This document shows positions 20,601 through 28,360 of a stretch of 64,000 nucleotides of DNA, one piece after another (within the stretch, counting starts at the first letter, position 1; each line of letters begins with the position of its first letter). The notes beneath the pieces were generated by a model. That model was not told where the DNA came from. It did no database searches and saw nothing but the letters and a program-made list of their open reading frames with translations. Source of the DNA: Vicinamibacterales bacterium (lineage in GTDB: Bacteria; Acidobacteriota; Vicinamibacteria; Vicinamibacterales; 2-12-FULL-66-21). The translations under genes were made by a program, and so were the position numbers. The stretch lies in NCBI GenBank assembly GCA_036496585.1, contig DASXLB010000050.1, positions 124,001 through 188,000 of the forward strand, written 5' to 3'.

Positions 20601-21410
20601 CACGCGCTCGAAGTGGACGTGGCCCGCGGTCTGGTGGTCGACGGGGACCCGGCGCGGCTGGCGCAGGTCGCCGCGAACCTGCTGACCAACGCGGCGAAGT
20701 ACACCGAGAAGGGCGGCCGTGTCTGGCTGCACGCGGCGGCAGCCGACGGGCGGGCCGTGCTCACCGTCCGCGACAGCGGCATCGGCATCTCGCCGGAGAT
20801 GCTGCCGCGGGTGTTCGACATGTTCACGCAGGAGCGCCAGGCCCTCGACCGCACGCAGGGCGGCCTTGGCCTGGGGCTGACGATCGTTCGCAACTTCACC
20901 GCGCTGCACGGCGGCACGGTGGAGGCGCGCAGCGACGGACGCAACCGCGGCAGTGAGTTCATCGTCCGGCTTCCGCTCGCCGCCGGGCGGGCGGAGCGCG
21001 TGTCGGCGGCCGCACCCGAACGAAGCGTGGCCGCAGCCGCGCCCCACGGCCCTTCGGTGCTGGTCGTGGACGACAACGAGGATGCGGCCGCGATGCTGGC
21101 CGAATACGTCGAATCGCTCGGCTACCGGGTGCGGGCGGTGCACGACGGTGTGGCGGCGCTCGATGCCGCGATCGAGGCGGCGCCCGACATCGCGCTGCTC
21201 GACATCGGCCTGCCGGTGATGGACGGCTATGAGCTCGCGGCACGGCTCCGCCAGACTGAGGCGGGATCGGCGGTGAAGCTCGTCGCGATCACGGGATACG
21301 GACAACCGGCCGACCGCGAGCGCACGCGCGCGCTGGGATTCGACGCCCACCTGGTCAAGCCGGTCGATCTGGACGTGCTCGCCGACCTCCTGCAGTCGTT
21401 CAGCGGCTAG
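17673..21410 (+). CDS. Hybrid sensor histidine kinase with two kinase modules and two receivers
   Basis: A 1245-residue cytoplasmic multi-domain kinase with no membrane segment. In order: a divergent PAS domain (WAATPLGPPDTWPRSLR onward), a GAF-like domain (about 165-330), HisKA with NVSHEFRTPLTL (about 352) and its HATPase, and a receiver with TDVMMPELDG (about 667). Then come a second PAS (about 745-870), a second HisKA with LGHELRNPLAPM (about 890) and HATPase, and a final receiver with LLDIGLPVMDG (about 1175). Both histidines and both receiver aspartates are present, so an internal phosphorelay is possible. ATG 17673 or ATG 17685 may be the start; TACGAT lies 10 nt before the latter. No output regulator is adjacent. 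Confidence 0.93.
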   Translation: MDRTMDALFEGGGAVGAIMAGHDWAATPLGPPDTWPRSLRTIVRVLLTSRYSMWIGWGPELAFLYNDAYAHDTLGAKHPSALGRPAREVWAEIWDQVHPRVDRVLRYGEATWDEDLLLFLERSGYREETYHTFSYSPLPDDEGRIAGNFCVVTEGTERVIGARRLALLRDLAARLARAITERDVCAAVVESLTVESRDIPFSLLYLFDDSGSQAELVCASGFESVAALPAVVDLTSPSAPWGLFEVAGRPAGVVVPARPPAGVAALPRGPWQDSPSRLLVVPLQHKGQGGAFVAGLNPYRVVDDSVRSFVGLLVGQLAAGLASARVYEEERRRAEALAAIDRAKTAFFSNVSHEFRTPLTLMLGPTQDALAAGGALTGEALETVYRNELRLLKLVNSLLDFSRIEAGRTRATYEPTDVSVLTADLASTFRSAIERGGLRLDVDCAPLPEPIYLDRQMWEKIVLNLISNAFKFTFDGHVRVATAWHPGAAVLTVSDTGVGIPPEELPRVFERFHRIEGTRARTHEGSGIGLALVRDLVTLHGGDITVASEPERGTTFTVTIPSGHAHLERSQIGEGGRVDAGAIGPQAFVVEAERWLDSAPDAPADAAATARGTEAGAERGRIVLADDNADMREYVRRLLGARWNVEAVGDGARALQAVRRARPDLLITDVMMPELDGFGLVAALRADDVLRDLPVLMLSARAGEEARLEGLQTGADDYLVKPFSARELIARVEMQLLRASIRAVENLQRRQLAEVFAQAPAAIAILRGPDHVFELANPAYLKLVGERDLLGIPARQALSELEGQHLFELLDQVYTSGEPHVGKAHRVMIVSRPGGPLEESFFDFVYQPMRDTAGAIEGIAVVVFEVSELVRARREAESASRAKDEFLAMLGHELRNPLAPMLTALQLMRLRGDSALERERVVIERQTRHLVRLVDDLLDVSRIARGKIDLRLEPLDLADIVAKAIEMASPLLEERGHALEVDVARGLVVDGDPARLAQVAANLLTNAAKYTEKGGRVWLHAAAADGRAVLTVRDSGIGISPEMLPRVFDMFTQERQALDRTQGGLGLGLTIVRNFTALHGGTVEARSDGRNRGSEFIVRLPLAAGRAERVSAAAPERSVAAAAPHGPSVLVVDDNEDAAAMLAEYVESLGYRVRAVHDGVAALDAAIEAAPDIALLDIGLPVMDGYELAARLRQTEAGSAVKLVAITGYGQPADRERTRALGFDAHLVKPVDLDVLADLLQSFSG

Positions 21411-21435
21411 ACCCGAGCGGATTGTCCAGGGCGGG

Positions 21436-21678
21436 GCAGGCCTGAAGGCCTGCGCTACGTCGAACCCCTTTGTAGCGCGGGGCTTCAGCCCCGCCTCACG
21501 GCAGGCCTGAAGGCCTGCGCTACGGCGAATCGGAGCAGGCCTGAGGGCCTGCGCTGCTGTGAGTCGGTTCCTCTGTGTGAATCCGTGCCTTTGTAGCGCG
21601 GGGCTTCAGCCCCGCCTCACGGCAGGTCTGAAGGCCTGCGCTACGGCGAACCGGAGCAGGCCTGAAGGCCTGCGCTAC
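21436..21678. repeat. REP-like palindrome cluster 2 (seven copies, internally duplicated)
   Basis: Seven 23-24-bp palindromes fill most of the 285-nt gap between the convergent histidine kinase and recX. Plus-oriented copies are at 21472-21495 and 21593-21616 (GCGGGGC stem). Minus-oriented copies are at 21436-21458, 21501-21523, 21535-21557, 21622-21644 and 21656-21678 (GCAGGCC stem). The 86-bp block 21472-21557 recurs at 21593-21678 with four mismatches. The copy at 21535 has lost its GTAG foot. Confidence 0.85.
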
Positions 21679-21695
21679 GGCGAACTGGAAATGCT

Positions 21696-22172
21696 CTAGT
21701 CCCCTTCGTCGGGCGCGGATTTACGAGAGGCGCGCAGCACCGACGTGATGATCGAGGGGGGAAATCCCTGCCGCATCAGGAACTGGAACGCGCGCGCGTA
21801 CTCGACCTGGGTGGTGATCCGCGCGCCGCGCAGCTTCTTGCGTAGCGCCTCGCTGACCATCGCGCGCTCGTCGACGTCGCCAAACGCTTCGGCGAGCGCT
21901 TCCGCGGCGACGCCCTGATCGATGCCCATCTCCTGCAGCTCGCGGCGGATGCGCAGGCGGCCCCGCCCTTTCACCTTCATCGCCGTCCGCACGTAGGCCG
22001 CCGCCACCCGTGCGTCGTCCAGCGCGCGATTCTCGAGCAGCAGGGCGATGGCGCGATCGACGTCCGCCGGCGGGTGATCGCGCTCGAGCAGGCGGTGGCG
22101 GAGATCCTCGACGGACAGCTCACGACGGCCGAGCATGTGGAGGCCGTCGACGTATGCGGTGCGTTCGGGCAT
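21696..22172 (-). CDS. recX: Regulatory protein RecX
   Basis: From ATG 22172 the product is 158 residues, made of the three-helix repeats of RecX: HMLGRRELSVEDLRHRLLER, then AYVRTAMKVKGRGRLRIRRE and QEMGIDQGVAAEALAEAF. RecX caps or disassembles RecA filaments. GTG 22214, which overlaps the stop of pilT, is an alternative start adding 14 basic residues; the ATG fits family length better. recA is not in the window, so it is uncoupled from the usual recA-recX pair. Confidence 0.88.
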   Translation of the reverse strand: MPERTAYVDGLHMLGRRELSVEDLRHRLLERDHPPADVDRAIALLLENRALDDARVAAAYVRTAMKVKGRGRLRIRRELQEMGIDQGVAAEALAEAFGDVDERAMVSEALRKKLRGARITTQVEYARAFQFLMRQGFPPSIITSVLRASRKSAPDEGD

Positions 22173-22213
22173 CGCGCGTGGGCCCGTCCGTGACCTGTGG
22201 CCGCGACGGCGCA

Positions 22214-23413
22214 CTAACGTCCGCCGAAGCGTTCGATGGTCGGAATCGTTTTCGGTGGCGCCGCGGCCTGCTTCGCCGGTGCCGAAGGGACGGCCGGCGT
22301 CCCGGTCTTGGCGGCCATCTCCTCGCGAGACATGTCGGCGGTGGTCGAAATGCCAGCGACCTTCAGCTTGAAGTCGTCGACGTTCGAGGCCCAGCGCAGC
22401 GCCTCCTCGAGCAGCACCAGCTTCTGCGAGTAGAGGCCGAAGATGGCCTGGTCGAACGTCTGCATGCCGTACTGCGAGGTTCCCGAGGCAATCGCCCCGG
22501 CAATCATCGACGTCTTGTCCTTGTCGACGATGCAGTCGCGGATGAACGCGGTCGTCGTCATCACCTCGACGGCGGCGACCCGGCCCATGCCGTCGGCGCG
22601 CGGCAGCAGGCGCTGGGAGACGACGGCCTTCAGCACCGCCGCGAGTTGGATGCGCACCTGACGCTGCTGGTGCGGCTGGAACACGGCGACGATCCGGTTG
22701 ATCGTCTCGGTCGCGTCGAGTGTATGGAGTGTCGAGAAGACGAGGTGGCCTGTTTCCGAGGCGTGCAGGGCGGTCTCGACGGTTTCGATGTCGCGCATCT
22801 CGCCGACCAGGATGACGTCCGGATCCTGCCGGAGCGCCGCGCGCAGCGCGTGCGCGAACGTCTTGGTGTCGACCGAGATCTCGCGCTGGTTGACGATCGA
22901 TCGGTTGTCGCGGTGGAGGTACTCGATCGGATCCTCGACCGTCATCACATGTGCCTGGCGGGTCGCGTTGATGTAGTCGATCATCGCGGCCAGCGTCGTG
23001 CTCTTGCCGCTGCCGGTCGTGCCGGTGACCAGCACCAGGCCGCGCTCTTCCGACGCGATGCGCTTCAGCACCGGCGGCAGCGACAGCTCGTCGATGGTCT
23101 TGATGCGGGTCGGAATCACGCGCAGGACCAGGCCGACGGTGCCGCGCTGCTGGAAGATGTTGACCCGGAAACGGCCGAGGCCGTCGATGCTATAGGCGAG
23201 ATCGACGTCCTGGTTCTGGCGGAACTTGTCGACCTGGTCGGGATTGAGAATCCCCTGCGCCATCGACTCCGTGTCGCTGCGATCGAGCCGCTTCTCCTCG
23301 GCGGCGACGACCAGCGTGCCGTTGACCCGCATCATCGGATAGCTGCCGACCTTCAGGTGCAGGTCGGACGCGCCGCTGGCGACCGCGGTCTGGAGAAGCT
23401 GATTGATGTCCAT
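22214..23413 (-). CDS. pilT: Twitching motility ATPase PilT
   Basis: A 399-residue hexameric secretion-type ATPase that powers type IV pilus retraction. It opens MDINQLLQTAVASGASDLHL, then the Walker A VTGTTGSGKST (about 134-144), the Asp box and Walker B DPDVILVGEMRDIET, and the His box TGHLVFSTLHTLDATETINR. The C-terminus extends about 50 Ala/Pro-rich residues beyond the core. No other pilus gene lies nearby, so it may act with pilins encoded elsewhere. A GC-rich hairpin separates its -10 from the ATG. Confidence 0.94.
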   Translation of the reverse strand: MDINQLLQTAVASGASDLHLKVGSYPMMRVNGTLVVAAEEKRLDRSDTESMAQGILNPDQVDKFRQNQDVDLAYSIDGLGRFRVNIFQQRGTVGLVLRVIPTRIKTIDELSLPPVLKRIASEERGLVLVTGTTGSGKSTTLAAMIDYINATRQAHVMTVEDPIEYLHRDNRSIVNQREISVDTKTFAHALRAALRQDPDVILVGEMRDIETVETALHASETGHLVFSTLHTLDATETINRIVAVFQPHQQRQVRIQLAAVLKAVVSQRLLPRADGMGRVAAVEVMTTTAFIRDCIVDKDKTSMIAGAIASGTSQYGMQTFDQAIFGLYSQKLVLLEEALRWASNVDDFKLKVAGISTTADMSREEMAAKTGTPAVPSAPAKQAAAPPKTIPTIERFGGR

Positions 23414-23415
23414 GT

Positions 23416-23444
23416 GGGGCGCCCCGGGGAGCGCCCCAATTCTA
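23416..23444 (-). promoter_or_regulatory. pilT -10 and 5'-leader hairpin
   Basis: TAGAAT (minus strand, 23444 to 23439) is a likely -10. Between it and the ATG at 23413 lies a GC-rich stem (GGGGCG 23416-23421 with CGCCCC 23432-23437, plus an inner CCCC/GGGG). It would occupy nearly the whole short leader and could limit ribosome access. Confidence 0.4.
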
Positions 23445-23450
23445 GCAGGG

Positions 23451-24422
23451 TTAGGCGCGCGCTGAACCGGCCGCGCCGACCGTTTCCCGGCGCGGCTCGC
23501 CGTCGTAGACGAACTCGAGCCAGCCGTGGCGATCTTCGGCCCGTCCGCTGACGATACCGAAGAACGCGTCCTGGATGGCGGCGGTGATCGGGCCGCGGCG
23601 GCCGCTGCCGATCGTGATCTTGTCGACCGACTTGATCGGCGTCACCTCGACGGCGGTGCCGACGAAGAACGCCTCGTCGGCGATGTAGAGCAGCTCGCGC
23701 GGCAGCATCTCTTCGCGCACCTTGAAGCCGAGATCCTCGGCGAGCGTGATGATCGAGTTGCGGGTGATGCCCGGCAGGATCGACGCGCTGAGCGGTGGCG
23801 TGTAGATGGTGTCGTTGCGCACCAGGAAAAGGTTCTGGCCGCTGCCTTCGCTGAGATAGCCGGCGGTGTCCAGTGCGATGCCTTCGCTGTAGCCTTCGAG
23901 CATCGCTTCCATCTTGATGAGCGTGGAGTTGGCGTAGTTCGCCGACGTCTTCGCCAGGGTCGGAAAGGTATTGGCGGCCGCGCGCGCCCAGGACGAAATC
24001 CTGACGTCGACGCCGTTGGCGATCGCGTCCTGTCCCAGGTACGCGCCCCAGTCCCAGAGCAGAATCGCGGCGTCGACCGGGCAGGGCAGCGGATTGACGC
24101 CGAGCGTGTGGTAGCCGCGGTACACGATCGGGCGGATGTAGCACGCCTTGTACTGGTTGGTCCGGATCGTCTCGAGCACCGCGCTGTGCAGCTCGTCGTA
24201 GCTCTGGCGCGGCTCCATCCGGTAGATCTTGCAGGAGGCGAACAGCCGTTCGAGGTGCGCGTCGAGGCGGAAGCAGGCCGAGCCGCGCTCGGTCTCGTAG
24301 CAGCGGGCACCCTCGAAAACGCCGCTCCCGTAGTGCACGACGTGCGAGCCGATGTGGATCTTCGCGTCGGCCCAGTCGACGAGCGAGCCGTTCATCCAGA
24401 TCTTGCCGGTGCCGAAGGACAT
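23451..24422 (-). CDS. ilvE: Branched-chain amino acid aminotransferase
   Basis: A 323-residue fold-type IV PLP enzyme that interconverts Val, Leu and Ile with their 2-oxo acids. Landmarks are IWMNGSLVDW at the start, HVVHYGSGVFEGARCY, the PLP lysine in ANSTLIKMEAMLEG, EGIALDTAGYLSEGSGQNLF and FFVGTAVEVTPI. An AGGAG ribosome site lies 8 nt before the ATG, and TACGAT sits further up as a possible -10. It is followed by pilT 38 nt downstream on the same strand. Confidence 0.93.
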   Translation of the reverse strand: MSFGTGKIWMNGSLVDWADAKIHIGSHVVHYGSGVFEGARCYETERGSACFRLDAHLERLFASCKIYRMEPRQSYDELHSAVLETIRTNQYKACYIRPIVYRGYHTLGVNPLPCPVDAAILLWDWGAYLGQDAIANGVDVRISSWARAAANTFPTLAKTSANYANSTLIKMEAMLEGYSEGIALDTAGYLSEGSGQNLFLVRNDTIYTPPLSASILPGITRNSIITLAEDLGFKVREEMLPRELLYIADEAFFVGTAVEVTPIKSVDKITIGSGRRGPITAAIQDAFFGIVSGRAEDRHGWLEFVYDGEPRRETVGAAGSARA

Positions 24423-24492
24423 GCTGGTAACTCCTGAAGGGATCGTAGCATAGGGGTTCGGCGGGCTCCGCGGCCAATCGCGGATGGACTGG

Positions 24493-25479
24493 CTACTGCT
24501 TCTCGCCGCAGAAGGGGCAGCGGTCGGTGCGCGCGTGCAGCGGCTTGCGGCAGTGCCAGCAGAACCGCGCGCTGGGCGTCTCGCGGGCCCGAAGCCTCGT
24601 CTGGATGCTCTGGGGATCGTCCCGCCCGATGCGGCCGCCGCCGATCGGCCTCGCCATCGGTGCCGGCTGCGGCGTCCGCGACGCGCTGCGCGCCGCCAGT
24701 ACGTCTTCGAGCAGCTCGGTCGCGCGCTGATAGCGACCGGTCGTCTCCGGCGTCAGCGCCTTCATCACGATGTCGCTGATCGCCTTGGGAATCGAGGGGT
24801 TGCGCAGCCGCGGCGGCGACACCAGCTCGCCGGACATCAGCTTGTCGAGGTCGGCCGGCGCCGGCGTGTCGTACGGGAGCATGCCGGTCAGCATCTGGTA
24901 CATCGTCACGCCGACCGAATAGAGATCGGACGCGAAGACCGCCTTGCCGTGGAACTGTTCGGGCGCCATGTAGGGCGGGCTGCCAATGACGGTCGTGCCG
25001 TGCGCCGCGATCTCCAGGAAGCGCGACGTGCCGAAATCGGCGACCTTGAGCATGTCGTTGTCGCTGATCAGGACGTTGGCCGGCCGCAGATCGCGATGAA
25101 TCACCCCCTGGCGGTGCGCGTGATCGACGGCGTTGCAGATCTGGCAGGTGAAGTCGAGCGCCCGCGTCAGGTCGAGCGCTCCCTTCGCCCCGATGATGTT
25201 CTCGAGGGTCTCGCCGGGGACGTATTCCATCACGATGAAGAAGATGCCGTCCTGCTTCTCGGCGGTCGTCACCGAGACGATGTTCGGGTGCGACACGGAA
25301 GCGAGCAGCCGTGGTTCGCGCAGCAGTTCGCCGAAATCGAGGCTCTGCCGGTGCGGGACCTTGATCGCGACGCGCTTGTCGATCCAGGTGTCGTTGGCGA
25401 GGTAGACCGTGCCGAACCCGCCGCTGCCAAGCGGCGCGATGATTTTGTACTTACCGAGCTGCTGGCCCTTGAACAGCAA
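24493..25479 (-). CDS. Ser/Thr protein kinase with C-terminal zinc ribbon
   Basis: About 328 residues from TTG 25479, the only plausible start because the kinase fold opens at once (GQQLGKYKIIAPLGSGGFGT). The ATP lysine is in KRVAIKVP. The catalytic loop is VIHRDLRPANVL (Arg where Hanks kinases usually have Lys), the metal loop is KVADFGTSRF and the APE motif is in YMAPEQF. After an Ala/Arg-rich linker the protein ends in a four-cysteine ribbon (CWHC ... CPFC). It has no membrane segment, so it is cytosolic. A TATACT -10 lies 14 nt upstream, and no Shine-Dalgarno is seen. It is divergent from rsmE. Confidence 0.88.
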   Translation of the reverse strand: MLFKGQQLGKYKIIAPLGSGGFGTVYLANDTWIDKRVAIKVPHRQSLDFGELLREPRLLASVSHPNIVSVTTAEKQDGIFFIVMEYVPGETLENIIGAKGALDLTRALDFTCQICNAVDHAHRQGVIHRDLRPANVLISDNDMLKVADFGTSRFLEIAAHGTTVIGSPPYMAPEQFHGKAVFASDLYSVGVTMYQMLTGMLPYDTPAPADLDKLMSGELVSPPRLRNPSIPKAISDIVMKALTPETTGRYQRATELLEDVLAARSASRTPQPAPMARPIGGGRIGRDDPQSIQTRLRARETPSARFCWHCRKPLHARTDRCPFCGEKQ

Positions 25480-25493
25480 TGCGAGTGAGAGCG

Positions 25494-25499
25494 AGTATA
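25494..25499 (-). promoter_or_regulatory. Candidate -10 of the zinc-ribbon kinase
   Basis: TATACT on the minus strand, 14 nt before TTG 25479. It overlaps the palindrome GTATAC (25495-25500), so a plus-strand TATACG also exists, but that copy is only 2 nt from the rsmE ATG. Confidence 0.45.
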
Positions 25500-25503
25500 C
25501 GTC

Positions 25504-26241
25504 ATGCTGTCGCGCTTCCTTGCGTCGATCGACGCCGAATCCGCCACCGCGCGCCTCGACGCCGAGGAGACGCGCCATCTGTCGCAGGTGCTGCGGATTG
25601 CGGTCGGCGACGAGGTCGCCGTGTTCGACGGCGCCGGACGGGAGTTCAGGGCGCGTGTCGAGCGGATCGGCCGCGACGGCGCGGCCGTGCGGCTGCTCGA
25701 GGCGTACGAACCCGTTTCCGAGCCCCTGGTCCGCGTCACGCTGGTGCAGGCCGCGTTGAAAGGCGAGCGGATGGACGAGGTCGTTCGCGACGCGACCATG
25801 ATGGGGGTCGCGGCGATCGAGCCGATCGTCAGCGAGCATATGGCGGCGCATCTGAAGCCGGGCGGTGCGCCGGCGCGCTGGTCGCGGATCGCACTCGCCT
25901 CGGTCAAGCAGTGCCGGCGGGCCGTGGTGCCCCGGATCGGCAGTGGTGTGACGTTCGCCGACTGGCTCACGCGTGATGAATCCCGCCAGGCGGGGCTGCG
26001 GGTGCTGCTCGTCGAGCCGTCAGCCGGCGTGGAGGGGCATCCAGCCTCCGTCCTCCAAGGACAACGTCCGTCGGACGTCGCCGTTCTCGTTGGTCCGGAG
26101 GGTGGCTGGAGCGGGCGCGAGATCGAGGCGGCGGCCGGCGCGGGCTATGTGCCGGTGACGCTGGGTCGGCGCACGCTGCGCGCCGACGCCGTGCCGCTCG
26201 TCGCGCTCGGCGTCCTGCTGTATCTCTGGGGCGACCTGTAG
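25504..26241 (+). CDS. rsmE: 16S rRNA (uracil-1498-N3)-methyltransferase RsmE
   Basis: A 245-residue SPOUT-class methyltransferase that modifies U1498 of 16S rRNA. The N-terminal PUA-like part starts MLSRFLASIDAESATARLDA. The knot domain carries AALKGERMDEVVRDATMMGV, AVLVGPEGGWSGREIEAA and the SAM-pocket TLGRRTLRADAVPLVALG. In many bacteria rsmE follows prmA on the same strand. Here it faces prmA tail to tail across a REP cluster, which suggests a local inversion. Confidence 0.93.
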   Translation: MLSRFLASIDAESATARLDAEETRHLSQVLRIAVGDEVAVFDGAGREFRARVERIGRDGAAVRLLEAYEPVSEPLVRVTLVQAALKGERMDEVVRDATMMGVAAIEPIVSEHMAAHLKPGGAPARWSRIALASVKQCRRAVVPRIGSGVTFADWLTRDESRQAGLRVLLVEPSAGVEGHPASVLQGQRPSDVAVLVGPEGGWSGREIEAAAGAGYVPVTLGRRTLRADAVPLVALGVLLYLWGDL

Positions 26242-26267
26242 TGAGTCTGAAGACTGGGGCTGATTGC

Positions 26268-26390
26268 GCCGGGTCTGAAGACCCGGCCTACATCATCGAC
26301 GGAGCCTGAACCGGAAGACGTAGGCCGGACCTTCTGGTCCGGCACAGCGCGTCGCCGGAAGAAGACGTAGCCCGGACCTTCAGGTCCGGC
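26268..26390. repeat. REP-like palindrome cluster 3 (three copies, one inside prmA)
   Basis: Three 24-bp palindromes lie between the convergent rsmE and prmA: 26268-26291 (minus; same sequence as 9920-9943), 26320-26343 (plus) and 26367-26390 (plus). The last one reaches into prmA and contains its stop codon (26380-26382). An extra TGAAGAC remnant at 26247-26253 may be a decayed copy. Confidence 0.82.
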
Positions 26391-27228
26391 GCAACATGAG
26401 CGACGCCCAATCGCCTTCCGACTGCTCGTCGATCACCGCCAGATCCCTGAACGCCGAGCGGACCACGACGGTATCCTGCGGGGCGAAGCCGCTGAGAATC
26501 AGATGCCCGCCGTCGAGCACCAGCCCGCGCAGCTCGTCTGCATAACGCACCAGCACCGCGCCCGTCAGGTTCGCCAGCACGATCCCGGCGCGCTCGATGC
26601 GCAGGCTCCCCAGATCGTCCTGAACGATGTCGATCGACGGGCCAGCGCCGTTGCGCGCGATGTTCTCGCGCGCGTTCTGTAGCGCATCGGGGTCGTTGTC
26701 GACGCCGACGACGTCGCCCGCGCCAAGCTTCCACGCGGCCAGCGCGAGCACGCCGGACCCGGTGCCCACGTCGAGCACGCGCGCACCGCGCAGGGGAGAC
26801 GGCTCGCCCGCCCGCTCGGAGCCGGCCAGCCGCCGCAGCATCCGCAAGCACAGCCGGGTCGTCGCATGGTGCCCGGTGCCGAAGCCCATCGACGGCTCGA
26901 TGATGATGACTGGCGTCGCCCCTTTGGGCACGTCCCACGGCGGGGCGATGACGAGGCCGCCCGCCTCGATCGCCCGCAGATCGTCCTGCGATCGACGCGC
27001 CCAGTCCTCGTCCGACACCTCTATCGCCACGGCGTTCAAGCCCTCGCGGTCGGCAATCGCCTGTCGCGCCTGATCGCGCATCGGGCCGGATCGAAAGAAG
27101 ACACGGAGTCCCGCGTCCACGACCAGCAGCCCGAGCGGATCGAAGTCGTCGAGCAGCGCGCAGAGACGGTCGGACAGCGGTGAATCGGGGTCGTCGCAGG
27201 GGACGTCGAGCGCCGGATACTCAGCCAA
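26380..27228 (-). CDS. prmA: Ribosomal protein L11 methyltransferase
   Basis: A 282-residue SAM-dependent methyltransferase that trimethylates L11. Motifs are [20 protein letters not shown], the SAM-binding [38 protein letters not shown] and the active-site [11 protein letters not shown] (NPPF-like position reads NLTG, as usual in PrmA). Its start overlaps the dnaJ stop by 8 nt, so it is the last gene of the heat-shock operon. Its final residues and stop codon come from a REP palindrome. Confidence 0.93.
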   Translation of the reverse strand: MAEYPALDVPCDDPDSPLSDRLCALLDDFDPLGLLVVDAGLRVFFRSGPMRDQARQAIADREGLNAVAIEVSDEDWARRSQDDLRAIEAGGLVIAPPWDVPKGATPVIIIEPSMGFGTGHHATTRLCLRMLRRLAGSERAGEPSPLRGARVLDVGTGSGVLALAAWKLGAGDVVGVDNDPDALQNARENIARNGAGPSIDIVQDDLGSLRIERAGIVLANLTGAVLVRYADELRGLVLDGGHLILSGFAPQDTVVVRSAFRDLAVIDEQSEGDWASLMLRRT

Positions 27229-28360
27229 AAATATCCTTGACCTTCTCGAAGAACGGCTTCTCTGCGCCGTCGGCGGCGTCCGGCTCGTACACTTCCTGCG
27301 GCAGCGTTTTCGCCAGCTCCTCGAGCAGCCGTTTCTGATCCTTCGTCAACTTCTTCGGCACCGCGACACGCGCGATGGCATACAGATCCCCATGCCCGCG
27401 CCCGGAGACGTTCGGCATGCCCTTGCCGCGCAGCTTGAAGCGAGCCCCCGCCTGCGTGCCGGCCGGAACCTTCAGCGATTCCTCTCCTTCGACGAGCGGC
27501 ACCCGGAGATCGCCGCCGAGCGCAAGCACCGGGAAGCTCACCGGCAGTTCGCAGTAAAGATCGTCTCCCTCGCGATGGAAGAACGAGTGCTCCTGCACGT
27601 GCACGACGACATAGAGGTCGCCGGGCGGCCCGCCGGCCGCGCCGTGTTCTCCTTCGCCGTACAGGCGAAGGCGCTGGCCCGTCGCGATGCCGGCCGGAAT
27701 CTTCGCGGTGAGCTTGCGCTCGCGCCCGACGCGGCCCGCGCCCCGGCACGCCTGGCAGGGGCGGCTGATCACGCGGCCGCTGCCCTGGCACGTCGAGCAT
27801 GGACGCGCGACCGTGAGGAATCCCTGCTGGAAGCGCAGCTGGCCGGCTCCCTTGCAGTGCGGGCAGATCTCGGGCGCGCTCCCGGCCGCGGCCCCCGAGC
27901 CGCTGCACGTCTCGCACGTCTCCTCGCGCGGAATCAGGATCGTTGTCTCGGTGCCCGTGAACGACTCTTCGAACGAGATCTCGAGATCGTAGCGAAGGTC
28001 GGCCCCGCGCTGGGGGCCGCCGCGCCGGCGCCGGCCGCCGAAAAGATCGCCGAACCCGAAGATGTCGCCGAGGTTGCCGAAGATATCCTCGAACCCGGCG
28101 AACGCATTCGGATCGAATCCGCCGGCCGCGGCGCCACTGACACCGGCATGGCCGTAGCGGTCGTACAGCCCGCGCTTCTCCTTGTCGCAGAGCACCGCGT
28201 AGGCTTCAGCCGCTTCCTTGAAGCGCTCCTCGGCCTCGCCGCTGCCCGGATTGCGATCCGGGTGGTACTTGAGCGCCAGCTTCCGGTAGGCGCTCTTGAG
28301 CTGCTGGTCGGTGGCCCCACGTTCGACGCCGAGGACCTCGTAGTAGTCCCGCTTGCTCAC
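27221..28360 (-). CDS. dnaJ: Chaperone DnaJ (type I)
   Basis: A 379-residue Hsp40 with the full type I layout. The J domain carries the HPD motif ([17 protein letters not shown]), then comes a Gly/Phe-rich region with [14 protein letters not shown]. Four zinc-binding CxxCxGxG repeats follow ([32 protein letters not shown]), and then the substrate-binding C-terminal domains. It stimulates the DnaK ATPase. It overlaps grpE by 4 nt. dnaK, normally between grpE and dnaJ in hrcA operons, is absent. Confidence 0.97.
   Translation of the reverse strand: MSKRDYYEVLGVERGATDQQLKSAYRKLALKYHPDRNPGSGEAEERFKEAAEAYAVLCDKEKRGLYDRYGHAGVSGAAAGGFDPNAFAGFEDIFGNLGDIFGFGDLFGGRRRRGGPQRGADLRYDLEISFEESFTGTETTILIPREETCETCSGSGAAAGSAPEICPHCKGAGQLRFQQGFLTVARPCSTCQGSGRVISRPCQACRGAGRVGRERKLTAKIPAGIATGQRLRLYGEGEHGAAGGPPGDLYVVVHVQEHSFFHREGDDLYCELPVSFPVLALGGDLRVPLVEGEESLKVPAGTQAGARFKLRGKGMPNVSGRGHGDLYAIARVAVPKKLTKDQKRLLEELAKTLPQEVYEPDAADGAEKPFFEKVKDIFG

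Noticed and set aside
18306-21350. A 1014-codon open frame antisense to the histidine kinase
   Set aside because: Same high-GC shadow effect; the sense strand encodes all expected kinase and receiver motifs.
21436-21678. Possible CRISPR or tRNA-like cluster
   Set aside because: The repeats are palindromic, alternate in orientation and have no unique equal-length spacers; no tRNA cloverleaf is formed.
24493-25479. Arg in the HRDLRPAN loop taken as a sign of a pseudokinase
   Set aside because: The catalytic Asp, DFG and ATP Lys are all present; Lys-to-Arg at this position occurs in active kinases.
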